DNA of 12,775 nucleotides from Candidatus Tayloriibacteriota bacterium. GTDB lineage: Bacteria; Patescibacteriota; Minisyncoccia; Phycocordibacterales; PALSA-1337. Made by a program: the position numbers and the translations under genes. The notes below the pieces were generated by a model. That model did not search any database. It saw only the letters and a program-made list of their open reading frames with translations, and was not told the origin of the DNA. How positions within the stretch are numbered: the first letter of the stretch is position 1; each line of letters opens with the position of its first letter. Of the stretch, positions 7,085 to 12,775 are shown piece after piece. Location of the stretch: assembly GCA_026395095.1 (NCBI GenBank), contig JAPLZI010000043.1, positions 1,519 through 14,293 of the forward strand, given 5' to 3'.

Positions 7085-7092
7085 CTGACTTA

Positions 7093-9228
7093 TTAAATAT
7101 CCAAATTCGCCATCTTCGCATTTGACTGGATGAATGATTTGCGCGCAGGAACATCATCACCCATGAGCATATCAAATACCTTATCTGCTTCTTGCGCATC
7201 CTCTATATTCACCTGTTTCAATATGCGTCGCTCCGGATCCATAGTCGTTTCCCAGAGTTCTTCCGAATTCATCTCACCGAGACCCTTATAGCGCTGGATC
7301 GTAATCTTCGCATTTCCCTTAGGCGAGACAACCTCCACTCCATCCGCTGAACCTATTCCACCCGTGACTTCCGCGGCCTCGAGCAAACGCTCTTTTTCTG
7401 CTTCCAGTTCCGCATCCGTTTCCTCGATCATTTGGGATTCATCCACCTTGCCGAGGGCCTTTACCTTCGACTGTTCGTCATAAAAATACAAGGTCTCCTT
7501 GCCCCTCTTAACCTTATAAAGCGGTGGCTGGGCGATATAAACATAACCATTATCTATGAGCGGACGGAAATAGCGATATAGCAAAGTCAAAATAAGAGTC
7601 CGGATATGTGCGCCATCCACGTCGGCATCTGTCGCCAGAATGATTTTGTGATAGCGGAGATTTGTGATCTCAAATGTATCGCCGATCGCAGTTCCGAGTG
7701 CTAGAACTAGATTCTTGATCTGTTCAGAACCAAGCATGCGGTCGAGACGCGCGCGTTCTATGTTCAATATTTTTCCGCGCAACGGCAATATCGCCTGCGT
7801 TCGACGGTCACGACCTTGTTTGGCCGTACCTCCAGCTGAATCTCCTTCCACTATGAAAAGCTCCGACTCCGCCGGATCACCCGACTGGCAGTCAGCGAGC
7901 TTGCCCGGCAACGTCATGCCTTCGAGAGCCCCTTTGCGCAAGACGCTATCCTTGGCGGCCTTAGCAGCCTTCCTAGCTTTCATCGCCAAGATGACCTTGT
8001 TTATTATCGAACGGGCATCATCAGGATTTTCCTCCAGAAATGCACCGAATGCATCGCCGAATACAGTGTTTACCGCGCTTTGTGCCTCCATTGAGCCAAG
8101 TTTGGCCTTTGTCTGTCCCTCGAATTGAATCTCACGAATCTTGACTGATATGACTGCAGTCAAGCCTTCCAGAGCATCATCTCCGGTAAAGGTTTCCTCG
8201 CCGTTTTTAGAAAGGTTGTTGTTCTTGGCATAAGTATTCAATGTACGTGTAAGCGCAGTCTTGAAACCGGTGAGGTGAGTACCTCCCTCCGGAGTATGGA
8301 TATTGTTGGCGAATGCCATGATCCTCGCGGTGACATCATCGGCATATTGGAGCGCAACTTCCACGGACTCGACACCCTCAACCTTCTTCTCGATATAGAA
8401 AATATTCTTGTGCGCCGGTTTAAGAAGCTGATTAGAAAACCTAATGAGAGAAACGAGACCGCCTTCGAAGAAGAATGTATACGAAGGAGCTTCGACGCCA
8501 GTCTCACGGATGTAGAAAAGCTCATCATCCTGGCCGAAAGTGGCGATCTGATTGCTGGCATCGATAACTGATATTCTAAGGCCTCTCACCAGGTAAGCCT
8601 GCTGGCGCATGTGGCCAACGATGCGACTCAACTCGAACTTTATTCCCTCTTTAAAAATTTCCGGATCAGGCTCGAATGTGACTATGGTGCCCTGATGTTT
8701 TGTTGAACCGATAATTTTTACTTTAGAAACAGGTTTTCCTTTCTTATATTCCTGCATATAAATGCCGTTTTTTACCGAGCCATCACTCTTGTGCACAAGA
8801 ACTTTCATGTTAACCGAAAGCGCATTTACAACAGAAGCACCTACACCGTGGAGACCGCCTGATGTTTTGTAACCTGTCGTCTCACCACCAAACTTTCCAC
8901 CGGCATGGAGGACCGTCATAATAGTTTCCAAAGCAGAAACTTTTGTCTGTTTATGTATATCTACCGGAATGCCTCGACCATTATCGACGATACGAACACG
9001 ATTGCCTGGCAAAAGCGCAATTTCGATATCGTTTGCGTATCCATTCATCGCCTCATCGCGCGAGTTATCGAAAATTTCAGTTATGAGATGATGTAAGCCA
9101 TCCGGTCCGGTCGTGCCGATATACATACCGGGGCGCTTGCGTACAGGATCGAGACCCTCCAGCACAGTGATAGATGAAGCATCATAACTAGCTTTTCGGG
9201 ACTTTTTGTCTTTACTGGTTTCGGCCAT
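7093..9228 (-). CDS. gyrB: DNA gyrase subunit B
   Basis: A 711-residue ATPase subunit of the A2B2 gyrase that introduces negative supercoils. The GHKL ATPase domain has EIFDNSRDEA (51-60), DNGRGIP (82-88) and GGLHGVG (124-130). The transducer domain carries QTKAKLG (372-378). The TOPRIM domain has EGDSAGG (461-467), PLRGKILNIERAR and DADVDGAH (534-541), and the C-terminal tail includes QRYKGLGEMN (645-654). The PLRGKILN and tail pattern favour GyrB over ParE. About 45 acidic residues (roughly 595-643) sit between the TOPRIM core and the tail where Bacillus GyrB is shorter. No gyrA is adjacent. The minus-strand leader has an extended -10, TGCTATACT (TATACT at 9273-9278). It also has a weak AAAGAA/TTCTTT hairpin followed by T's that might end transcripts from the upstream gene. 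There is no Shine-Dalgarno. Confidence 0.96.
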   Translation of the reverse strand: MAETSKDKKSRKASYDASSITVLEGLDPVRKRPGMYIGTTGPDGLHHLITEIFDNSRDEAMNGYANDIEIALLPGNRVRIVDNGRGIPVDIHKQTKVSALETIMTVLHAGGKFGGETTGYKTSGGLHGVGASVVNALSVNMKVLVHKSDGSVKNGIYMQEYKKGKPVSKVKIIGSTKHQGTIVTFEPDPEIFKEGIKFELSRIVGHMRQQAYLVRGLRISVIDASNQIATFGQDDELFYIRETGVEAPSYTFFFEGGLVSLIRFSNQLLKPAHKNIFYIEKKVEGVESVEVALQYADDVTARIMAFANNIHTPEGGTHLTGFKTALTRTLNTYAKNNNLSKNGEETFTGDDALEGLTAVISVKIREIQFEGQTKAKLGSMEAQSAVNTVFGDAFGAFLEENPDDARSIINKVILAMKARKAAKAAKDSVLRKGALEGMTLPGKLADCQSGDPAESELFIVEGDSAGGTAKQGRDRRTQAILPLRGKILNIERARLDRMLGSEQIKNLVLALGTAIGDTFEITNLRYHKIILATDADVDGAHIRTLILTLLYRYFRPLIDNGYVYIAQPPLYKVKRGKETLYFYDEQSKVKALGKVDESQMIEETDAELEAEKERLLEAAEVTGGIGSADGVEVVSPKGNAKITIQRYKGLGEMNSEELWETTMDPERRILKQVNIEDAQEADKVFDMLMGDDVPARKSFIQSNAKMANLDI

Positions 9229-9272
9229 AAGTTGGTCTATAATAAAAAAGAAATCGCTTCTTTAGTAGGTAC

Positions 9273-9281
9273 AGTATAGCA
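9273..9281 (-). promoter_or_regulatory. Extended -10 promoter of gyrB
   Basis: On the minus strand TGC directly precedes TATACT (9273-9278), an extended -10 that needs little from a -35, and no good -35 is visible. The predicted start near 9266 leaves a leader of about 38 bases. A TATTAT box ten bases before the ATG is a second, weaker possibility. Confidence 0.4.
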
Positions 9282-9311
9282 TTTTTGACCGTTGAATGGA
9301 AGCGTAATACC

Positions 9312-10385
9312 CTATTTGCCAACCCTACTTTTGGGGTTTTTATAGAGCTCCAAAAGCGCGAATAATAAGGCGATAATCAAGGGTCCCAAAACAAAGCCTA
9401 TAGGCCCGAAAAATACCAAACCGCCTAATACTGAAAGAAGGATCAAAAATGGATGGATCTTGACTCCGCGATTAACTAGGACCGGGCCAAGGAAATTATC
9501 TATGAGCCCCACTGCAAAGAAACCCCACACAAGTAGCCCGATTGCCGGACCGGTCGAACCGAAGAAAAATAGATAAGCGATTCCGGGTATCAGTATGAGT
9601 GATGTGCCTATTCCTGGGATGAGAGCGGCCATGGCCGCAAAAACTCCCCAAAGAACGGGATTCGGAACACCGAAAATAGCAAAACCTATTCCCGTCAAAA
9701 TACCTTGAATGATCCCAACAGCGATCGAGCCGGCAAATATGGATCTAACTGCCTGAAGAAGTTTGGACAAAATATGTTCGTCATCTAGATCACCCAATGG
9801 GGACAATTTTATAAGTTGTCTTTTCAATTCGCGGCCATCGCGTAGGAAATAAAAGAGCGCGATGCACATCACAAAGAATTCTAGGACTACTTTGGAAACT
9901 CTGGCAAAAATATCGTTTAGATTTGAGAATGCCCAGTGCGTGATAGTACGGAGTAATTCGACTGCATTGATAGAATCAAAAGAGTATGGCTCATATATGC
10001 CAAAAAGTGCGCGTGAAAGAGACTGTGATGCATTATTCAGGGCATCAACAACTTGGGATCTCTGGGTTTCGGTTGCCAAAACCGCGTACATGTCCTTTAT
10101 TTCAGAATAGCTCTTTAGAACAATCAAGAATATTGGAACGAAAACAATGACAGCGACTATAATGAGAGTGACAAGAGCGCCGATACTGCTCTTTTCATTA
10201 TCCTTGAAGAACATCGATAGGATCTTGCGGTGAAGCGGTGTGAATATGACCGCCAGAGCCATCGCCAGAACCAGGGGCGCGAGAAACGGCAGGAATATCA
10301 GAATGGCCAAAATTATTGCAATAGAGAGTATGACTATAAAAAAGTAGTTTGAATGGGAGGTCGTCATGCATATATCATAGCGCAT
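9312..10385 (-). CDS. AI-2E family transporter (YdiK/PerM/TqsA-like membrane protein)
   Basis: A 357-residue membrane protein with about eight helices in the AI-2E layout. Two N-terminal helices hold the FLPFLAPLVLAMALAVIFTP region. A third helix and a soluble stretch (about 80-160) follow. The conserved C-terminal core contains FYFLRDGRELKRQL, GIIQGILTGIGFAIFGVP, AALIPGIGTSLILIP and DNFLGPVLV. Members have been linked to autoinducer-2 export, Na+/H+ exchange or unknown transport, so the substrate should not be assumed. Two starts compete. ATG at 10385 has GGAGG ten bases upstream (10396-10400). ATG at 10367 has TTGGAG-17-TATGAT ending six bases before it, matching the leaderless pattern seen elsewhere here. 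The longer form is listed. gyrB follows 83 bases downstream with its own promoter. Confidence 0.93.
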   Translation of the reverse strand: MRYDICMTTSHSNYFFIVILSIAIILAILIFLPFLAPLVLAMALAVIFTPLHRKILSMFFKDNEKSSIGALVTLIIVAVIVFVPIFLIVLKSYSEIKDMYAVLATETQRSQVVDALNNASQSLSRALFGIYEPYSFDSINAVELLRTITHWAFSNLNDIFARVSKVVLEFFVMCIALFYFLRDGRELKRQLIKLSPLGDLDDEHILSKLLQAVRSIFAGSIAVGIIQGILTGIGFAIFGVPNPVLWGVFAAMAALIPGIGTSLILIPGIAYLFFFGSTGPAIGLLVWGFFAVGLIDNFLGPVLVNRGVKIHPFLILLSVLGGLVFFGPIGFVLGPLIIALLFALLELYKNPKSRVGK

Positions 10386-10419
10386 TATCAGTTGACCTCC
10401 AACGATATAGTGCTAATGT
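10374..10419. promoter_or_regulatory. Overlapping divergent promoters of the AI-2E transporter and PurH-like genes
   Basis: On the plus strand, TTGACC (10392-10397) and TAATGT (10414-10419, preceded by TGC) are 16 bases apart and drive the PurH-like gene with a leader of about 25 bases. On the minus strand, TTGGAG (10397-10402) and TATGAT (10374-10379) are 17 bases apart and point to the AI-2E gene. The two -35 boxes overlap, so polymerase binding at one should exclude the other. Confidence 0.45.
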
Positions 10420-10452
10420 GTACCACAGATCTTTTCAACCCTCTTAATCCTT

Positions 10453-11058
10453 ATGAGAGCACTAATATCGGTCAGTGACCACAACGGACTTGTTCCGTTT
10501 GCCAAATTATTGGAATCCTGTGGTTTTGAGATCATTTCGGCTGGGAATACCGCAACTCACCTTCGAGCAGAGTTCATTCCGGTCAGCGTGGTCGACGAGA
10601 TAACCGGTTTTTCCGAAACACTTGGTGGACGACTCACGATGTTCCACCCAAAAATCTTTGGTGGCATCGTCGCCAATATCGGTGATCCATTGCATCGCGA
10701 CCGCCTAGCCAAACAAAAGATTGTTCATTGCGATCTCATTGTCGCCAACCTCACTCATTCGCCACCGATCGACGAAACGGACGCGGGCAGACTGTCATTG
10801 TTGACCGCCGCCGCTATCAATTTTGGATCGGTAGTAGCCATCGTCGATCCGGCAGATTACCGTGAAGTCGGTAGATTGATTCATGATCACAGTTTTATAC
10901 CCGGAATCACGCGTCAGCGTTTGGCGGCCAAAGCCCTCTACGTTTGCTCGGAATGGACCAATCAAGTCGCCCGACAATTCCGCAAACAAATCGAGATGAT
11001 CGAGTCACGAGTAGTATCAACACCGACGGTAGCTGTGACTGCAACTGCAGAGGTTTGA
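10453..11058 (+). CDS. Stand-alone IMP cyclohydrolase-like (PurH N-terminal/MGS fold) protein with degenerate active site
   Basis: A 201-residue protein that aligns along its length with the N-terminal domain of the bifunctional purine enzyme PurH/ATIC: ALISVSD (3-9), SAGNTA (29-34), EITGFSETLGGR (49-60), HPKIFGGI (65-72), DLIVANL (94-100), VDPADY (131-136) and RQRLAAKAL (154-162). The AICAR transformylase domain of about 300 residues is absent and does not follow. Against human ATIC, catalytic Lys66, Tyr104 and Lys137 appear as Thr62, Thr101 and Ile122; only Asp125 seems kept (Asp110). The loop between Tyr104 and Asp125 is about 12 residues shorter. The fold is clear, but IMP cyclohydrolase activity is doubtful. 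It may be a regulatory, ligand-binding or structural derivative, or simply divergent. No purine genes are adjacent. A strong terminator follows the gene. Confidence 0.82.
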   Translation: MRALISVSDHNGLVPFAKLLESCGFEIISAGNTATHLRAEFIPVSVVDEITGFSETLGGRLTMFHPKIFGGIVANIGDPLHRDRLAKQKIVHCDLIVANLTHSPPIDETDAGRLSLLTAAAINFGSVVAIVDPADYREVGRLIHDHSFIPGITRQRLAAKALYVCSEWTNQVARQFRKQIEMIESRVVSTPTVAVTATAEV

Positions 11059-11088
11059 AGAAATTCTTTGTTTTTTTCAGGACAAACT

Positions 11089-11116
11089 TCCCCGCCACAC
11101 CGCGCGGGGATTTTTA
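11089..11116 (+). terminator. Rho-independent terminator after the PurH-like gene
   Basis: CCCCGC (11090-11095) pairs with GCGGGG (11104-11109), with one more T-A pair outside, around an 8-base loop. ATTTTTATT follows. It separates the PurH-like gene from pheS. Confidence 0.75.
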
Positions 11117-11120
11117 TTAC

Positions 11121-11149
11121 TTGAATTTTTTCTGAATTTTAACTAGACT
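11121..11149 (+). promoter_or_regulatory. Promoter of the PheRS gene, nearly leaderless
   Basis: TTGAAT (11121-11126), 17 bases, TAGACT (11144-11149). The ATG at 11159 is only nine bases beyond the -10, so the predicted transcript has a leader of zero to three bases. TAGACTACA is shared with the region just upstream of the MazF-like gene. Confidence 0.5.
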
Positions 11150-11158
11150 ACACACATT

Positions 11159-12292
11159 ATGGATTTCAACATAGATACAAAGGAGCAAGAAAGTTTAATC
11201 AAGGGACTTAAAAGCCGGAATGATGTCGAAGCCGAGCGCATGAAGCGTTACCTCGGCATGCCCGATCTCTCCCGCACTCCCGGGAGCCCGCTTTTTGAGA
11301 TTATCGACCGAGTGAGGAAACTGCCGATCCTAAAGGGGTTCGACAATATCATCATCCCCGAGATTGTGCCAGCTGACATTAGCTTTGACCTTTTTAACTT
11401 CGCTCCAGATCATCCGGCACGAAGCCATTCTGACACCTATTATGTAGATGACAAGAATATCCTCCGCACACACGATACAGTGATGTGGTATTACTACATG
11501 CAACTTCCGGAGATTAAAAAGAAGATTGCGGAAAAGAAGCCGCTCGGCGTCATCTGTTACGGTAAGGTTTATCGGAAGGACGAGATAGATCGTAAGCACA
11601 TGAATATCTTCCACCAGTTCGGCGGACTATATATGGTGCCGGATGAAAAGAAGACTATGCTGCTCGATGACCTCAAATCGGCCCTTTCGGAGATCGTTCG
11701 ATCGATTTTTGGTAAGGATATTGTATTTCGTTTTAATGCCGATATCTTTCCATACACTGATCCATCTCTCGAGGTAGAAGTACAAATCAACGGCCAATGG
11801 ATCGAGATTCTCGGCGGCGGGATGCCTCGGAAGGAGGTCATGTCGAACTTTGGCCTAAAAGGTTACAACGGCTGGGCTTTCGGTTTCGGCCTAGAAAGGC
11901 TCGCCATCATAGGTATGGAACTTCCAGATATAAGGCTCCTATGGTCCACCGATGAACGCGTAAAAAAACAGCTCAAACTCGGCACTAAGTTCAAGGAGGT
12001 GAGCAAATATCCGGCGATCATAAGAGACATCTCTTTTGTCGTCGAATCCAAGCTGTTTACGCCGAACAATTACTTCGATCTCGTGCGCGATGTCCTAGGT
12101 GATCTGGCGGAGGAAATGGCCCTAACTGACCAATACGAAAATGTCGCCAAATTCGGCGCCGGCAAGAAAAGCTATACTTATCACATCACTTATCGTTCTA
12201 TCGATCGCACCCTTACGGACAGCGAAGTAAATTCCCTTCACAAAAAACTCGAGGAGAGGACGAGGGAGGTTTTCAAGGCGACAGTTAGATAA
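11159..12292 (+). CDS. pheS: Single-chain phenylalanine--tRNA ligase (PheS catalytic core fused to FDX-ACB domain)
   Basis: A 377-residue class II aminoacyl-tRNA synthetase that would charge tRNA-Phe with phenylalanine. The catalytic core includes FNFAPDHPARSHSDTYYV (79-96), motif 2 GKVYRKDEIDRKHM...FHQ (135-153), EILGGGM (216-222) and motif 3 GWAFGFGLERLA (238-249). The C-terminal 100 residues (about 278-377) match the ferredoxin-fold anticodon-binding (FDX-ACB) domain: KYPAIIRDISFVV, YHITYRSIDRTLTDSEV and a final helix. In ordinary bacteria FDX-ACB ends the beta subunit PheT, and PheS starts with a tRNA-binding coiled coil. Here that coiled coil is absent and FDX-ACB is joined to the catalytic core, as in mitochondrial PheRS. 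The enzyme may thus work as a monomer. No pheT is within the window. The ATG at 11159 is supported by the adjacent promoter. Confidence 0.9.
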   Translation: MDFNIDTKEQESLIKGLKSRNDVEAERMKRYLGMPDLSRTPGSPLFEIIDRVRKLPILKGFDNIIIPEIVPADISFDLFNFAPDHPARSHSDTYYVDDKNILRTHDTVMWYYYMQLPEIKKKIAEKKPLGVICYGKVYRKDEIDRKHMNIFHQFGGLYMVPDEKKTMLLDDLKSALSEIVRSIFGKDIVFRFNADIFPYTDPSLEVEVQINGQWIEILGGGMPRKEVMSNFGLKGYNGWAFGFGLERLAIIGMELPDIRLLWSTDERVKKQLKLGTKFKEVSKYPAIIRDISFVVESKLFTPNNYFDLVRDVLGDLAEEMALTDQYENVAKFGAGKKSYTYHITYRSIDRTLTDSEVNSLHKKLEERTREVFKATVR

Positions 12293-12424
12293 AAAACCAT
12301 TCTATCTTATGAGTTGCAAGGATAGGATGTGATTGGCGACTAAGGCCTTCCTTTATTTATATCAATCATACATTTCATACTATTTCTTTATTAAGCTTCT
12401 AAGAAGAGGTTCGATTTTGGTGTT

Positions 12425-12509
12425 TTTTCTAATTGCAAAAGTGCAAGTATTTTGTTCGAAACCATGGCTTAAAATCGTGGTAAAAAATTCTATTTTTGCA
12501 ATTAGAAAA
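12425..12509. repeat. Perfect 16-bp inverted repeat with 53-base loop
   Basis: TTTTCTAATTGCAAAA (12425-12440) is the exact reverse complement of 12494-12509. The loop holds a second small hairpin, ACCATG with CGTGGT (12461-12481, one G-U pair). Neither strand has a clear terminal T-run, so a terminator role is not supported. It could be a structured RNA or a decayed mobile-element remnant. Confidence 0.8.
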
Positions 12510-12561
12510 TATGAAGAAAAAGGACCAGTAATCAGCGCAATTATGCCTTCCCCTTACTTGT

Positions 12562-12610
12562 AAAAAATAACTACGTTTATAGTCATTGTTACTACAAGTG
12601 TAGTTATTTT
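12562..12610 (-). terminator. Terminator of tRNA-Thr (possibly bidirectional)
   Basis: AAAATAACTAC (12564-12574) and GTAGTTATTTT (12600-12610) pair perfectly over 11 bp, with four more pairs inside including two G-U. On the minus strand, just after the tRNA 3' end, the hairpin runs into six T's (12567-12562). The A and T tracts on both sides would also let it stop plus-strand transcripts from pheS. Confidence 0.6.
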
Positions 12611-12619
12611 ACTGAAGTG

Positions 12620-12692
12620 AGCCACCCCCCGGGCTTGAACCGGGGACATCCACTTTACAAAAGTGGCGCTCTACCAACTGAGCTAGGGTGGC
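12620..12692 (-). tRNA. tRNA-Thr (anticodon TGT)
   Basis: On the minus strand a full cloverleaf can be drawn. The acceptor is GCCACCC/GGGTGGC. The D arm is GCTC/GAGC with AGTTGGTA loop. The anticodon stem is CCACT/AGTGG with loop TTTGTAA, giving anticodon TGT, which reads ACA. The variable loop is ATGTC. The T arm is CCCGG/CCGGG with loop TTCAAGC. The length is 73 with a T discriminator. CCA is not encoded (TCA follows), so it must be added after transcription. U at position 73 is not the base found in E. coli tRNA-Thr. Confidence 0.96.
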
Positions 12693-12714
12693 ACATTAAA
12701 TTTCTAACTGTGTA

Positions 12715-12743
12715 ACTTTAAACTAAAACTAGTCAGGTGTAAA
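12715..12743 (-). promoter_or_regulatory. Probable promoter of tRNA-Thr
   Basis: The minus strand has TTTACA (12738-12743), 17 bases, and TAAAGT (12715-12720). This puts the start about 15 bases before the mature 5' end. The hexamers are moderate matches. Confidence 0.4.
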
Positions 12744-12775
12744 CCCGCCAACAAAAATATCAAAACAGACTACTT

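Larger units (their letters stand above)
12293..12619. other. AT-rich non-coding region with two inverted repeats between pheS and tRNA-Thr
   Basis: No credible gene is seen. A weak hairpin just after pheS (CTATCTT with AAGGATAG, about 12301-12326) has no T-run. A perfect 16-bp inverted repeat lies at 12425-12440 and 12494-12509, and a terminator hairpin at 12562-12610. A possible 76-codon plus-strand frame (12333-12563, TTG start) resembles no family and crosses the repeats, so it is not called. Confidence 0.6.

Noticed and set aside
9241..9263. Terminator hairpin between the AI-2E gene and gyrB
   Set aside because: The stem AAAGAA/TTCTTT is only six weak pairs; it is noted under gyrB but is too weak to call alone.
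12333..12563. 76-codon plus-strand ORF starting at TTG
   Set aside because: It matches no recognisable family, has AT-driven composition (many Phe, Ile, Lys, Tyr), crosses the 16-bp inverted repeat, and has no promoter or ribosome site.
1..12775. TGA recoding as in Gracilibacteria
   Set aside because: TGA ends the MazF-like and PurH-like genes at sensible places, and no conserved gene contains an in-frame TGA.

Overview
The window looks like chromosomal DNA of an uncultured bacterium, most likely of the Candidate Phyla Radiation (Patescibacteria, Parcubacteria-like). This is an inference from small single-copy housekeeping genes, almost no Shine-Dalgarno sequences, a compact phenylalanyl-tRNA synthetase and a PurH-like fragment. 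Stops are TAA, TAG and TGA, so the standard code fits. No phage, transposase, CRISPR array or rRNA is visible.

Layout. Positions 1-3830 hold three paralogous branched-chain-amino-acid-type periplasmic binding proteins, all on the minus strand. The first is cut by the window edge, the second is broken by an internal deletion plus frameshift, and the third is intact. All share a nearly identical N-terminal membrane anchor. Copies one and three also share the same promoter block, with a palindrome overlapping the -10 box. A lone MazF/PemK-type toxin gene sits between copies one and two on the plus strand. Upstream of this cluster, also minus, is a class B penicillin-binding protein (PBP2-like, 3835-5499). 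Divergent from it are a PrsW-type membrane protease (5618-6379) and a small heat-shock protein of the Hsp20 family (6456-6941). Next come gyrB (7093-9228) and an AI-2E-family membrane protein (9312-10385), both minus. Then, plus strand, a stand-alone IMP-cyclohydrolase-like protein lacking most known catalytic residues (10453-11058) and a single-chain phenylalanyl-tRNA synthetase with a mitochondrial-type domain plan (11159-12292). A minus-strand tRNA-Thr(UGU) lies at 12620-12692.

Functionally this is a mix of envelope genes (binding proteins, PBP2, PrsW, AI-2E-type exporter), information processing (gyrase B, PheRS, tRNA-Thr) and stress response (Hsp20, MazF-like). There is no single long operon; most genes carry their own promoter. 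In several, the -10 box lies only 6-9 bases before the start codon, which predicts leaderless mRNAs.

The most notable items are a branched inverted-repeat element between hsp20 and gyrB, a perfect 31-bp inverted repeat covering the prsW start, the PheS-FDX-ACB fusion, the catalytically degenerate PurH-like protein, and the expanded and decaying binding-protein family with its duplicated operator.
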